Part shown: positions 14,958 through 24,430 of the stretch, in pieces
How the letters are laid out: each line of letters starts with the position of its first letter
Position numbering within the stretch: position 1 is the stretch's first letter
Source of the DNA: Bradyrhizobium diazoefficiens
GTDB lineage: Bacteria; Pseudomonadota; Alphaproteobacteria; Rhizobiales; Xanthobacteraceae
Length of the DNA stretch: 64,000 bases
Assembly: GCF_016616885.1 (NCBI RefSeq)
Contig: NZ_CP067102.1
Span: 5,298,501 to 5,362,500, forward strand
Direction: 5' to 3'
Notes under the pieces: model-generated
What the model saw: only the letters and a program-made list of their open reading frames with translations
What the model was told of the DNA's origin: nothing
The model's database searches: none
Translations under genes and position numbers: made by a program

Positions 14958-16391
14958 ATGAGAACGAGAATGGTCCGCCATCTTCCCACGCTCTCGATCG
15001 CGATGTCGATGACGTCGCTGGCGCTGATCCTCGCGCAGCCGGCTTCGGCGGAAACCGTCACCCTCGGCATCGGAACGCAGGACACCACAACCAATACGGT
15101 GACCGCGGGCGTCGTCATCCGCCAGCTCCATCTCCTCGAAAAATACCTGCCTAAGGACGGCAAATACGCCAACATCAAGTTCGAGCTGGAGTGGCAGAAT
15201 TTTACGTCCGGCCCGCCCGTCACCAACGCGATGATGGCGAACAAGCTGCAGATCGGCATGATGGGCGACTATCCGCTGATCGTGAACGGCTTCACCTTCG
15301 ACAGCAATCCAGAGAGCAAGAGCCGACTGATCGGCATCGCCGCCTACAGCCTCTCCGGCTCCGGCAACGGCATCGTGGTCCACAAGGACTCGCCCTATTA
15401 CGATCTGGCGGATCTCAAGGGCAAGCTCGTCAGCGTGCCCTTCGGCTCCGCCGCACACGGCATGGTGCTGAAGGCGATGCAGGATCGTGGCTACGCGGCC
15501 GATTTCTTCCAGCTTGTCAGCCAGAGCCCGGAGGTCGGCTCGACCAATCTCCAGGAGAAGAAGATCGACGCGCATGCCGACTTCGTCCCCTTCGCCGAAT
15601 TGCTTCCTTTCCGCGGCTTCGCGCGAAAGATCTTCGACGGCGTCGAGACCAATCTGCCGACCTTCCACGGCATCGTCGTCCGCACCGACTTCGCCGAGAA
15701 ATACCCCGAGGTCGTCGTCGCCTACTTCAAGGCGCTGATCGCGGCCAATCAGTGGCTGCGCGACGATCCCAAGCTTGCTTCCGAAAAGATCCAGGAATGG
15801 ACCGGCATCAACAAGGAAGTCGTCTACATCTTCCTCGGTCCCAGCGGCAACATGACCACCGACCCCACGGTCAAGCCGGCGCTGATCGAAGCGGCCGCCA
15901 CCGACGTCAAGGTGCTGCAGAATCTCGGCCGCATGAAGGAGTTCGATCCGAAGAAATGGGTCGACGACAGCTACATTCGCAAGGCCTATGCCGAGATGAA
16001 GCTCGACTATGACACCCAGCTTGGGAGCACCAAGAACTACGAAATCTCTGGCGAAGACGCCTTCTGCAAGAAGCCGATCACCGATCCGCGCAAGGCCGGC
16101 GAGGTCTGGGTCGACGATGCCGGCATCATGCCGTTCTCGTCCGCCAGCTGCACGCTCGGGGCCTATGCCGACTTCAAGATCAAGGGCAAGAAGATCAACG
16201 TCGCCTACGTCTTCGACACCACCCGCGGCATCAAGCTGTTCGCCGACCAGGCTTTCTTCGCGGTCGGCAATGGCGACGTCGCGCCGTTCCTGCTTAAGAA
16301 GGACGCGGAAGCCTATGCCGCCAAGATCAGCGGCAAGGTGCTCGGCTTCGACGACGCGGTGAAAGCGGCAGTCAGCGGAGGCAAGACGTGA
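14958..16391 (+). CDS. NMT1/NrtA-type substrate-binding protein with C-terminal NosL-like domain
   Basis: Periplasmic ABC binding protein of 477 residues, much longer than the usual 320-400. A Sec signal peptide ends near ASAET (about residue 32). Residues about 33-330 form the NMT1/NrtA binding fold (GMMGDYPLIVNGF, DLKGKLVSVPFGSAAHGM). Residues about 375-470 resemble NosL, the copper-binding accessory lipoprotein: VAYVFDTTRG..., FADQAFFAVG..., KKDAEAYAAKISGKVLGFDD, preceded by an isolated SASC. The start is uncertain between ATG 14958 and 14970, with weak ribosome sites; 14916 is too early. First gene of the importer operon, behind palindrome F. The added domain may sense or hold a metal; function unknown. 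Confidence 0.85.
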   Translation: MRTRMVRHLPTLSIAMSMTSLALILAQPASAETVTLGIGTQDTTTNTVTAGVVIRQLHLLEKYLPKDGKYANIKFELEWQNFTSGPPVTNAMMANKLQIGMMGDYPLIVNGFTFDSNPESKSRLIGIAAYSLSGSGNGIVVHKDSPYYDLADLKGKLVSVPFGSAAHGMVLKAMQDRGYAADFFQLVSQSPEVGSTNLQEKKIDAHADFVPFAELLPFRGFARKIFDGVETNLPTFHGIVVRTDFAEKYPEVVVAYFKALIAANQWLRDDPKLASEKIQEWTGINKEVVYIFLGPSGNMTTDPTVKPALIEAAATDVKVLQNLGRMKEFDPKKWVDDSYIRKAYAEMKLDYDTQLGSTKNYEISGEDAFCKKPITDPRKAGEVWVDDAGIMPFSSASCTLGAYADFKIKGKKINVAYVFDTTRGIKLFADQAFFAVGNGDVAPFLLKKDAEAYAAKISGKVLGFDDAVKAAVSGGKT

Positions 16392-17299
16392 GCAGTCCCG
16401 CCCTTGTCAGACATCCCGAGGACAGAAGCATGCCAGCAGCCCTTGCCGAAGCGGGCCTCCTGCCCGCCGTCACGCCCCCGGCCACACCGCCCTCTTTCGG
16501 CACGCTCGCGCTGCGCTGGTACCGCCTGAACCAGGGCCGGCTGCGCGCGACCGCGATCGGCATCATCTCGCTGCTCGCCTTCCTGCTGATCTGGCACCTG
16601 CTCACGACTTACCGCGTCGTGTTCTTCGTGCGCTTCACCAACGTACCCTCGCCGGTCGCGGTCTATGCGAGCTTCACCAAGGCCATCCACGATCCCAAAT
16701 TCCTGCTGCACATCGCGCTGAGCTGCCGGCGCATCTTCATCGGCTTCTCACTCGCCGCCATCGTCGGCGTGCCACTTGGTCTCATCATGGGCCGCTTCAA
16801 GCTGGTGCATGAGATCATCTTTCCGGTCGCGGAGGTATTGCGGCCGATCCCGGCGATCGCCTGGGTGCCGATGGCGATCATGCTATGGCCGACCAACGAG
16901 CAGAGCATCGTCTTCATCACCTTCCTCGGCTCGTTCTTCCCGATCCTGGTCAACACGCTGCACGGGATGTCCTTGGTCGATCCCGTGCTGGTGCGCGCCG
17001 CGCAATGTCTCGGAGCTCGCGAACGATCGATCTTCCGCGATGTGTATTTTCCGGCGTCGCTGCCGCACATCTTCACCGGCCTCACCGTCGGCATGGGCGT
17101 GGCCTGGGTATCGCTGATCGCGGCCGAGATGATCTCGGGCCAGTACGGTATCGGCTATTTCACCTGGGAGGCCTATTCGCTGGTCCAATATGCCGATATC
17201 GCGCTCGGCATGATCGCGATCGGCGTGCTCGGCCTGGGATCGAGCCTGCTGATCAGGGGCGCCGGACAGCTGGTGATGCCGTGGAGGCCGACGAGATGA
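16388..17299 (+). CDS. ABC transporter permease, NrtB/SsuC type
   Basis: Inner-membrane permease of 303 residues with a long cytoplasmic N-terminus (about 55 residues) and about six transmembrane segments. The LRPIPAIAWVPMAIMLW block and the EAA-like loop RAAQCLGARERSIFRDVYFPASLPHI mark the nitrate/sulfonate/taurine class. The GTG start overlaps the stop of the binding-protein gene (GTGA), so translation is coupled. Confidence 0.94.
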   Translation: MSSPALVRHPEDRSMPAALAEAGLLPAVTPPATPPSFGTLALRWYRLNQGRLRATAIGIISLLAFLLIWHLLTTYRVVFFVRFTNVPSPVAVYASFTKAIHDPKFLLHIALSCRRIFIGFSLAAIVGVPLGLIMGRFKLVHEIIFPVAEVLRPIPAIAWVPMAIMLWPTNEQSIVFITFLGSFFPILVNTLHGMSLVDPVLVRAAQCLGARERSIFRDVYFPASLPHIFTGLTVGMGVAWVSLIAAEMISGQYGIGYFTWEAYSLVQYADIALGMIAIGVLGLGSSLLIRGAGQLVMPWRPTR

Positions 17300-18168
17300 G
17301 TGAGATTCCGGCGAGCGAACCGAAAGGCCATATCCAGGTCAGAAACTTCTCCCTCAGCTATGACAGCATCGAGGAGCCGGTTCAGGCCGTCACGGACACG
17401 CAGATCCATGTGAGGCCCGGGGAGTTCGTCTCGATCGTCGGTCCCTCCGGCTGCGGAAAGTCGACGCTTCTCAATGCGGTTGCGGGCTTTCTCAAGCCGA
17501 CCACCGGCATCGTCACCGTAGATGGCGAGCGCGTGAACGGCCCGAGTGCCGAGCGGGGCATGGTGTTCCAGCAATATTCGCTATTTCCCTGGAAGACGGT
17601 GCGGGAGAACGTCGAGTTCGGCCTGAAAATGCGCGGCATGCCGCGCTCGCAGCGCGAACGCGCCGCGCGCACCCTGCTCGGCCTGGCGGGACTCGAAGCC
17701 TTCGAGAAGCACTATCCGGAAAAACTCTCCGGCGGCATGAAGCAGCGCGTCGGCATCGTCCGCGCGCTCGCGACGGGACCGAAGGTACTGCTACTGGATG
17801 AACCCTTTGGCGCGCTCGACGCCCAGACCCGGGTCATCATGCAGCAGATCCTCACCAACATGTGGCAACGGCTGAAGATCTCGGTGCTGTTCGTCACTCA
17901 CGACATCGACGAGGCAATCTTCCTCTCCGACCGCGTCTACTGCATGACCGCGCGCCCCGGCTCGATCAAGGCGGAGATACCAATTCCGCTGGAGCGCCCA
18001 CGCCAGCAATCGATGATGATGTCGTCGGAATTCTTGGCGCTGCGCCGCGGCCTGATGTCCCTGATCCGCGAGGAAAGCCTGAAGGCGATGGGCGGCGAGA
18101 TCAACGATCTCGGCATGCAGGGATTGAACATCGAGCTGCACGGCCATTCGCTGGTCGAGGTGCTTTAG
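17296..18168 (+). CDS. ABC transporter ATP-binding protein, NrtD/SsuB type
   Basis: ATPase of 290 residues with Walker A GPSGCGKST, Q-loop VFQQYSLFPWKT, signature LSGGMKQR, Walker B LLLDEPFGALDAQ and HDIDEA. The ATG overlaps the permease stop (ATGA). The longer frame to 16885 is a shadow of the permease gene. It completes a three-gene importer (14958-18168) paralogous in layout to the one at 5552-8189. Confidence 0.95.
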   Translation: MSEIPASEPKGHIQVRNFSLSYDSIEEPVQAVTDTQIHVRPGEFVSIVGPSGCGKSTLLNAVAGFLKPTTGIVTVDGERVNGPSAERGMVFQQYSLFPWKTVRENVEFGLKMRGMPRSQRERAARTLLGLAGLEAFEKHYPEKLSGGMKQRVGIVRALATGPKVLLLDEPFGALDAQTRVIMQQILTNMWQRLKISVLFVTHDIDEAIFLSDRVYCMTARPGSIKAEIPIPLERPRQQSMMMSSEFLALRRGLMSLIREESLKAMGGEINDLGMQGLNIELHGHSLVEVL

Positions 18169-18193
18169 CCGAGGACACCCGTGGCCCGTGCCG

Positions 18194-18250
18194 TGCTCAC
18201 ACTGGCTGGAATGAGATTTTTCTTGATCTCGCACGTCGTGCACACACACC
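18194..18250 (+). repeat. Dispersed intergenic repeat, copy R1
   Basis: GCTCACACTGGC, then TTTTTCTTGATCTC (about 18217-18230), then GTCGTGCACAC (about 18235-18245). The same three blocks in the same order occur at 53388-53457 (R2) and 60112-60169 (R3). It lies just after the importer operon. Confidence 0.6.
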
Positions 18251-18280
18251 ACGCGTGAGATCAGAGATACGCGGTTGTGT

Positions 18281-18499
18281 ATGGTCGCGCTGATGGCGAT
18301 GCCGATCGCCTGCGTGCTGGCCGGCATCCTGAAATACCTTGTCTTCGACCCCGAGGTGTTTCTCGTGACGAGCCTGTTTGCCTGCCTCTCGTCGATACTC
18401 GTCTTTGCCGCCCAGATGCTGATCCGCTCTAGCGCGGACCCGCACTCCGGATTGTTTGCCGCAACATCCGATTGCTATCGATCTGCACCGCCTCTTTAA
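18281..18499 (+). CDS. Small hypothetical membrane protein
   Basis: A 72-residue open frame with two hydrophobic stretches (MPIACVLAGILKYLVF and VFLVTSLFACLSSILVFAAQML) that could be membrane helices. No family is recognised and the ribosome site is weak. It sits alone in a 470-base gap directly after repeat R1. Hydrophobic composition makes it more likely than a random frame, but it may be spurious. Confidence 0.35.
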   Translation: MVALMAMPIACVLAGILKYLVFDPEVFLVTSLFACLSSILVFAAQMLIRSSADPHSGLFAATSDCYRSAPPL

Positions 18500-18637
18500 G
18501 AGCGACGCTATGATGACCGCAACGCAAATGCGTGCGCAGCGACTAAGAATGTCTCGATCATCGACGACCCGATGACGTCGCTCCGAGCAAAGCGCTAGCA
18601 TGGAAATTGCATAAATGTTGGGCGAAACGAGCACCTC

Positions 18638-19537
18638 ATGAACCTCATCAGCCTAGACATCCGCATGCTCAGGTCGCTGATCTCGGTGGTCGAGACCGGC
18701 AGCATCACCGAGACGGCGCGCCGCCTGGGCCGGACCCAGCCGGCGATAACCCTGCAATTGCAGCGGCTGGAGGAACTGACCGGCAAGCAACTTTTCTTGC
18801 ATGCCGGACGCCGGCTAACTTTGACCGAGGACGGCACGACGGTCCTCACCTATGCCAAGTCCATCCTCCGGCTGCATGACGAGTTGATTTCGCAACTGGC
18901 GTCGCAGGAGATCGAAGGCCAGGTCGTACTCGGCACGCCCGACCTCTATGCGGCGTTCATGCTGCCGCAGATTCTCAGTGTGTTCCGCAAATCGTTTCCG
19001 CGCATCCAGGTCGAGCTCAACTGTGCACTGTCCACGCCGCTCGTCGGCCTCGTCAAGCGCGGCGACGTCGATATCGCGCTGGTCACCCGCATGAACGATT
19101 TCACCGGCGGCCAGGTGGTGCGACGCGAGCAGCTGGTCTGGATGACCGGCGAACAATCCTCGGCGCATCAGGAACGTCCGATCCCGCTCGCGCTGCTGCC
19201 GCCCGGCAACATCTACCGCGACTACGCGATCGATACGCTTGAGCGCGCAAACCTGCGCTGGCGCGTTGCTTGCGTCAGCGAAAGCGTCGGCGGCTTGCAG
19301 GCGGCCGCCTTCGCCGGCATGGCCGTGACCGTGCTTGGCCGCAGCGCGCTGGTACCGGCCATGCGGGAGATCAATCCCAATGAAGGGCTACCGCCGTTGC
19401 CGCAGGTCGAGCTTTTGCTTTACAAGTCCAGCGGTGCCACCTCGAAGGCCGCGACCGCGTTGCACGACTATCTCGCGCACTATCTGCGCCTCGACGAAGA
19501 ACTCAGCGGGCGCGGCGCGCCGATCGAGCTGGGCTAG
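18638..19537 (+). CDS. LysR-family transcriptional regulator
   Basis: A 299-residue LysR regulator. The N-terminal HTH is clear (SLISVVETGSITETARRLGR, TQPAITLQLQRLEELTG), and the C-terminal effector domain begins near VVLGTPDLYAAFMLP. The target is unknown. It converges on the amidase-ended hydroxylase operon (19725-29309) and follows the importer operon without being divergent from either, so context does not settle its target. A catabolic-operon activator is one option. Confidence 0.93.
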   Translation: MNLISLDIRMLRSLISVVETGSITETARRLGRTQPAITLQLQRLEELTGKQLFLHAGRRLTLTEDGTTVLTYAKSILRLHDELISQLASQEIEGQVVLGTPDLYAAFMLPQILSVFRKSFPRIQVELNCALSTPLVGLVKRGDVDIALVTRMNDFTGGQVVRREQLVWMTGEQSSAHQERPIPLALLPPGNIYRDYAIDTLERANLRWRVACVSESVGGLQAAAFAGMAVTVLGRSALVPAMREINPNEGLPPLPQVELLLYKSSGATSKAATALHDYLAHYLRLDEELSGRGAPIELG

Positions 19538-19547
19538 GCCCACACAA

Positions 19548-19706
19548 ACATCGAAAACAACCCCATGCACAGTAGAATGGCCCTTGTTTGCAAAGAGATT
19601 TTTCGCTCGCCCTTCCGGAGGACTGCTGCGCAGCTTGCGCTCACGCGGCCCTTCGGGTCGGGGTCATGCTTTTAGAGATTTGACACGTCGGGCAAAACAC
19701 CGGCAC
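19548..19706. repeat. Intergenic repeat-like element between LysR and amidase genes
   Basis: The gap starts with ACATCGAAAACAACCCCATG and ends with TTTGACACGTCGGGCAAAAC, with a CCCTTCGGG mini-hairpin in between. These edge sequences match what I remember of a repeat common between Bradyrhizobium genes; this is recollection, not a search. No coding potential is seen. It may also end transcription of the two convergent genes. Confidence 0.4.
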
Positions 19707-19724
19707 TATTGCATCATGGCCGCT

Positions 19725-21221
19725 TCACCCCTTGGCGCACCCTCCACCCACTTCACGTAACACGAGCTCCGGCCAGAACTTCGCCCAGGGCTGCGCCTGC
19801 TCGAACGCCGAGGCGATGCGGAAGATCGTGGGCTCGTCGAGCCAGGGCGCGACGATCTGAAGGCCGATCGGCATGCCGTTGCGATCGAAACCGCAGGGCA
19901 ACGTCGCTGCCGGAAGGCCAGCGAGATTGATCGGCCAGGTAAAGGGCGACCAGCCGAGATGCAGATCGACCTTGCGGCCATCGATCGTGCTGACGCCGAT
20001 CCGGCCGGCCTCGAATGCGGTGACCGCGACGGTCGGCGTCACCAGCACATCGACGCGTTCGAACAGCTTGACGAAGGCACTGCGCACCTGGCCGCGGCGG
20101 TAACTCGCTTCGATATAGTCCGTTCCGGTGTAGCGGCGGCCGGCGCTGACGACATCGCGATAGTCCGCTTCGGAGTTGGCGAGATCGGTGGTGGTCCTGG
20201 TCGCGACCGCGGCCGCCTGTTCGGTGAACGCGATTGGCTTCAGCGTATGCTCGAGGATGCCGGGATCGAGACCCGGGCCGTCCATGGTGACCTGCGCACC
20301 GCAGGAATCGAGAATGGCGAGTGCCTTACCAAATGCCGCACAAACGTCCGGGCTGATGGCGGCGAAGCCGAGATCGGCGCTGGCGCCGATACGAATACCA
20401 TCCAGACGCCCTGCGTTGGCATCGAAGCGACGCCCGGGCACGGGAAGGCTTGCAGCATCGCGCAAATCGTAGCCGGCGATGATCTCCAGCGTCAGCGCGG
20501 CATCGGCAACAGTCCGCGTGATCGGCCCGGTATGCGCAAGCGAGGCCCAGGACGGCGGCGAAAAGCCGGGCGAGCGCGGTACGAGGCCGAAAGTCGGCTT
20601 CAACCCGAACACGCCGCAAAAGGAGGAAGGCACACGGATCGAGCCGACGCCGTCGGTGCCGATCGCGATCGGGCCGCAACCGGCGGCCACGCCGGCCGCG
20701 GCGCCGCCGCTCGATCCGCCACTGGTGCGACCGGGATTCCAGGGATTACGCGTGATGCCGGTGACCGGGCTGTCGGCCGTCAGCTTGTAGCCGGACTCGC
20801 AGGTCGTGGTCTTGCAGGTGATGATCGCGCCGGCGGCCTTCAGCGACGAGACCACGGCCGCATCGGCCTCGGGCACAAAGCTCGTGTTCATCGGCGAGCC
20901 GGCATAGGCCGGCACGCCCGCGACGAAGACGAGGTCCTTGATCGTGACAGGCACGCCGGCGAGCGGCCCCTTCGCCTCGCCCGCGCGCATCTCCTTCGTG
21001 AGGCGATCCGCCTCCACTCGCGCCTGCTCGTACATCGGCGTCACCACCGCATTGCAGGCCTCGTTGGTCGCCTCGAGCGCAGCAATCGTGTCGTCGACGA
21101 CATCGCGTGGGGTGAACGTCTTGCGCCGGTAGCCGGCCATGATCTCGGTTGCAGAAAGCGCGCCAAGGCCAGTCGGCGCCGGCGGGAAGGCCGCTCGGCC
21201 GGAACCATCAGTCATCATCAA
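19725..21221 (-). CDS. Amidase-signature hydrolase, last gene of hydroxylase operon
   Basis: A 498-residue amidase with the Lys-cisSer-Ser triad: K95 in VPVTIKDLVF, S170/S171 in TSGGSSGGAAAG and nucleophile S194 in DGVGSIRVPSS. The motif has V where most have G (GVGS for GGS). Family members cleave amides, cyclic ureides and nitrile-derived amides. Three ATG codons in a row (21221, 21218, 21215) leave the exact start open. It begins 10 bases after the FAD-subunit gene, so it is probably co-transcribed with the molybdenum hydroxylase. A plausible job is hydrolysis of the lactam or amide that the hydroxylase makes. Confidence 0.9.
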   Translation of the reverse strand: MMMTDGSGRAAFPPAPTGLGALSATEIMAGYRRKTFTPRDVVDDTIAALEATNEACNAVVTPMYEQARVEADRLTKEMRAGEAKGPLAGVPVTIKDLVFVAGVPAYAGSPMNTSFVPEADAAVVSSLKAAGAIITCKTTTCESGYKLTADSPVTGITRNPWNPGRTSGGSSGGAAAGVAAGCGPIAIGTDGVGSIRVPSSFCGVFGLKPTFGLVPRSPGFSPPSWASLAHTGPITRTVADAALTLEIIAGYDLRDAASLPVPGRRFDANAGRLDGIRIGASADLGFAAISPDVCAAFGKALAILDSCGAQVTMDGPGLDPGILEHTLKPIAFTEQAAAVATRTTTDLANSEADYRDVVSAGRRYTGTDYIEASYRRGQVRSAFVKLFERVDVLVTPTVAVTAFEAGRIGVSTIDGRKVDLHLGWSPFTWPINLAGLPAATLPCGFDRNGMPIGLQIVAPWLDEPTIFRIASAFEQAQPWAKFWPELVLREVGGGCAKG

Positions 21222-21231
21222 CCCTAACGAG

Positions 21232-22029
21232 CTAGCTGAGCGCCGCGTCGACGGCGCGCTTGGCCATCACCGTGACGAGATGCGCACGATAATCGGCGTC
21301 GGCATGGATGTCGGAGGTGAGGCCGTCGGTGTCGATCTTGATGGCCGCGATCGCAGACGGATCGAAGCTTTGCGACAGCGCCGCTTCCATCGGTGGCACC
21401 CGAAACACACCCGCTCCTGCGCCTGTCACGGCGACGCGGACACCATCGGCGAATTTCGCGACGAACACGCCGACCAGCGCATAACGCGACGCCGGCGCCT
21501 TGAACTTTGCGTAACCTGCCTTGAGCGGCACCGGGAAACGGATCGCGGTGATGATCTCGCCCGGTTCGAGCGCGGTTTCGAACAGCCCAAGGAAGAACTT
21601 GTCGGCCACGATCTCGCGGGTGCTGGTCACGATGGAGGCGCCGAGACCGAGCACGCCGGCGGGATAATCCGCGGCCGGATCGTTGTTCGCGACCGAGCCG
21701 CCGATAGTGCCGCGGCTGCGCACGGCGGGATCGCCGATCATCGAGGCCAGCGCTGCCAGCCCCGGGAGCTTGGTCTGCACCAGCTTCGAAGCTGCGACCA
21801 CAGCATGCGGTGTCATTGCGCCAATGGTGATGGTGGCGCCGTCGTCGGTGATGCCCTTGAGATTTCCGAGCTTCGAAAGATCGATCAGCGCGGGCGGATT
21901 GGCCAGCCGCTGCTTCAACGTCGGGATCAACGTCATGCCACCGGCGACGAGCTTGCTGTCCTCGATCGAGATCAGAAGCTTGGCCGCATCGGGAATCTGG
22001 TTGGGCTGGTGGTAGGCAAATGGTTTCAT
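21232..22029 (-). CDS. CoxM-type FAD subunit of molybdenum hydroxylase
   Basis: Medium (FAD) subunit of an aerobic CO-dehydrogenase/xanthine-oxidase-family enzyme, 265 residues. FAD contacts are seen in LVAGGMTLIPTLK and in the paired SRGTIGGSVANNDPAADYP. It carries electrons from the [2Fe-2S] subunit to FAD. AAGGAGGA stands 6 bases before ATG 22029; the longer frame to 22287 overlaps the large-subunit gene and is spurious. It lies 11 bases after the large-subunit gene. Confidence 0.95.
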   Translation of the reverse strand: MKPFAYHQPNQIPDAAKLLISIEDSKLVAGGMTLIPTLKQRLANPPALIDLSKLGNLKGITDDGATITIGAMTPHAVVAASKLVQTKLPGLAALASMIGDPAVRSRGTIGGSVANNDPAADYPAGVLGLGASIVTSTREIVADKFFLGLFETALEPGEIITAIRFPVPLKAGYAKFKAPASRYALVGVFVAKFADGVRVAVTGAGAGVFRVPPMEAALSQSFDPSAIAAIKIDTDGLTSDIHADADYRAHLVTVMAKRAVDAALS

Positions 22030-22040
22030 TGTTGTCCTCC

Positions 22041-24428
22041 TTATTCCGCGGCGACCGGCAGCGACGCGTTTTGCAGCAGGCGCCAGATCCGGTTCGGCGT
22101 TGCCGGCATGTCGACATGGGTGACGCCGAGATGCGACAGCGCGTCGACCACGGCATTGATGACGGCAGCCGGCGAGCCGATGGTGCCGACCTCGCCGCAG
22201 CCCTTCACGCCCATCGGCGTGTGCGTGCAGAGCGTCGAATGGGTCGCGACCTTCATCATTGGCATGTGGTCGGCGCGCGGCATGCAATAGTCCATCAGTG
22301 AGCCCGACAGCAGTTGGCCCGAACTCTCGTCATAGACCGCGTTCTCGAACAGCGCCTGGCCGACACCCTGGACGATGCCGCCGTGCAACTGCCCCTCGAC
22401 GATCATCGGATTGATGACCGTGCCGACGTCGTCAACGGCGGTGTAGTTGACCAACGTCACCGTGCCGGTCTCCGGATCGACCTCGACTTCGGCGATGTGG
22501 CAGCCGCCTGGATAAGTAAAGTTCACGGGATCGTAATAGGCCTGCTCTTCCAGTCCCGGCTCCAGCACTTCGAGGGGATAATTGTGCGGCACATAGGCCG
22601 CGCCCGCGATCTCCTCGAACGTCTTCATGCGATCCGTGCCGGCGACGGAGAATTTGCCGGCCTCGAACTGAATGTCCACTTCAGCCGCTTCAAGCAGGTG
22701 GGATGCGATCTTCTTGCCCTTGGCGATCACCTTGTCGGTCGCCTTGGACAGCGCGGCGCCGCCGACCACGAGAGAGCGCGAGCCATAGGTACCCATGCCG
22801 AACTGCACGCGATCGGTATCGCCGAACACGATGTCGACATTGTCGAAGGCGACACCGAGCTTGTCAGAAACGATCTGCGCGAACGTTGTCTCGTGACCCT
22901 GGCCGTGATTGTGCGTGCCGATCATGACCGTCACCTGGCCGGTCGGATGCACGCGCACCGTGGCACTTTCGTAGAGACCGCCACGCGCACCAAGCCGCCC
23001 CGCAAAGCGCGATGGCGCGAGGCCGCACGCCTCGACATAGGTGGAGTAACCGAGCCCGCGGAATTTGCCCTTGCTCGCGGACGCCGCCTTGCGGATGCCG
23101 AAGCTCTTGACGTCGGCTGCGGCCAACGCACCGTCGAGGCAGCCCATCGGATCGCCGGAATCGTACTGCACCAGCACCGGCGTCTGATACGGATAGGCCT
23201 CCTTCGGGATCATGTTGCGGCGGCGGATCTCGACGCGGTCGATGCCCATCTCGGCGGCCGCGACGTCGACGATGCGCTCCAGCACGAAGGTCGCCTCGGG
23301 TCGACCCGCACCACGATAGGCGTCGACCGGCACCGTGTTGGTGAAGACCACCTTTACGTTGCAGTAGATCGCCGGCGTGGTGTAGACGCCGCCGAGCAGC
23401 GGGCCATAGAGATTGGTCGGGATATTCGGTCCGAAGGTCGAGAGATAGCCGCCCATATTGGCGAGCGTGTTGACGCGGAAGGCGAGAAACTTTCCGGTCT
23501 CGTCGAGCGCAAGCTCGGCCTCGGTCACGTGATCGCGGCCGTGGCGGTCGGAGACATAACCTTCCGATCGGCTCGCGACCCATTTGATCGGCCGCATTAC
23601 GCGCTTGGCAGCCCAGGTGATCACGGCCTCTTCGCCATAGTGAAACTGCTTGACGCCAAAGCCGCCGCCGACGTCCGGCGCGACCACCCGCAGCTTGTGC
23701 TGCGGGATGTTCAGCACCAGCGCGCCCATCAGGAAGCGCACGACGTGCGGGAACTGGCTGGTGGTCCACAGCGTGAAGCGGTCGGTGCCCGGCTCGTACT
23801 CCGCGATCGCCGCGCGCGGCTCCATCGGATTGCCGATCAGGCGATTGTTGACGAGGCTCAGCTTTGCGACATGCGCGGCCTTGCGGAACGCGGACTCGAC
23901 CGCAGCCTTGTCGCCGAGCTCCCAGTCGCAACAGATGTTGTTCGGCACATCGTCGAACAGTTGGGGTGCGTTCGGCCTGATAGCTTCCAGCACCCCGACC
24001 ACGGAATGCAGAACTTCGTAATCGACCGCCAGCAATTCGGCCGCCGCGTTCGCCTGCTCCGGCGTCTCCGCAATGATGAAGGCCACCATGTCGCCGACGA
24101 AGCGCACCTTGCCCTGCGCCAGCATCGGGAACGGCGGCTCTTTCATCGGCACGCCCTTGGCGTCCGAGATGCCCCAGCCGCAGGGCAGCGAGCCGAGGCC
24201 ATCGGCCTTGGCGTCGTCGCCGGTCAGGACAGCAATGACGCCAGGCGATGCCAGCGCCGCGCTCTTGTCGATACCACGCAGCACAGCATGCCCATGCGGC
24301 GAGCGCACGAACACGCCGGCGGCCGTGCCGGGACGCTTGATGTCGGAGACGTAATTGCCGCGCCCAGTGAGGAAGCGCTGGTCTTCCTTCCGTTTCGGTG
24401 ACGCGCCGATCCCGATCACATTGCCCAT
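22041..24428 (-). CDS. CoxL-type molybdopterin large subunit (form II, not CO-specific)
   Basis: Catalytic molybdenum subunit of 795 residues. The active-site loop is AYRGAGR (370-376), the form II type, instead of AYRCSFR of true CO dehydrogenase, so CO is probably not the substrate. GVKGCGEVGTIG near the C-terminus holds the glutamate that acts as base in the xanthine oxidase family. Such enzymes hydroxylate N-heterocycles, aldehydes or purines with water. ATG 24428 precedes the small-subunit stop by three bases; the 978-residue open frame begins in the coxS shadow. Part of one operon with transporter and amidase. Confidence 0.95.
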   Translation of the reverse strand: MGNVIGIGASPKRKEDQRFLTGRGNYVSDIKRPGTAAGVFVRSPHGHAVLRGIDKSAALASPGVIAVLTGDDAKADGLGSLPCGWGISDAKGVPMKEPPFPMLAQGKVRFVGDMVAFIIAETPEQANAAAELLAVDYEVLHSVVGVLEAIRPNAPQLFDDVPNNICCDWELGDKAAVESAFRKAAHVAKLSLVNNRLIGNPMEPRAAIAEYEPGTDRFTLWTTSQFPHVVRFLMGALVLNIPQHKLRVVAPDVGGGFGVKQFHYGEEAVITWAAKRVMRPIKWVASRSEGYVSDRHGRDHVTEAELALDETGKFLAFRVNTLANMGGYLSTFGPNIPTNLYGPLLGGVYTTPAIYCNVKVVFTNTVPVDAYRGAGRPEATFVLERIVDVAAAEMGIDRVEIRRRNMIPKEAYPYQTPVLVQYDSGDPMGCLDGALAAADVKSFGIRKAASASKGKFRGLGYSTYVEACGLAPSRFAGRLGARGGLYESATVRVHPTGQVTVMIGTHNHGQGHETTFAQIVSDKLGVAFDNVDIVFGDTDRVQFGMGTYGSRSLVVGGAALSKATDKVIAKGKKIASHLLEAAEVDIQFEAGKFSVAGTDRMKTFEEIAGAAYVPHNYPLEVLEPGLEEQAYYDPVNFTYPGGCHIAEVEVDPETGTVTLVNYTAVDDVGTVINPMIVEGQLHGGIVQGVGQALFENAVYDESSGQLLSGSLMDYCMPRADHMPMMKVATHSTLCTHTPMGVKGCGEVGTIGSPAAVINAVVDALSHLGVTHVDMPATPNRIWRLLQNASLPVAAE

Positions 24429-24430
24429 GG

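Noticed and set aside
22314..24401. Long plus-strand frame (695 codons) opposite the large hydroxylase subunit
   Set aside because: Antisense shadow of a strong CoxL-type gene in GC-rich DNA; arginine-rich and without motifs.
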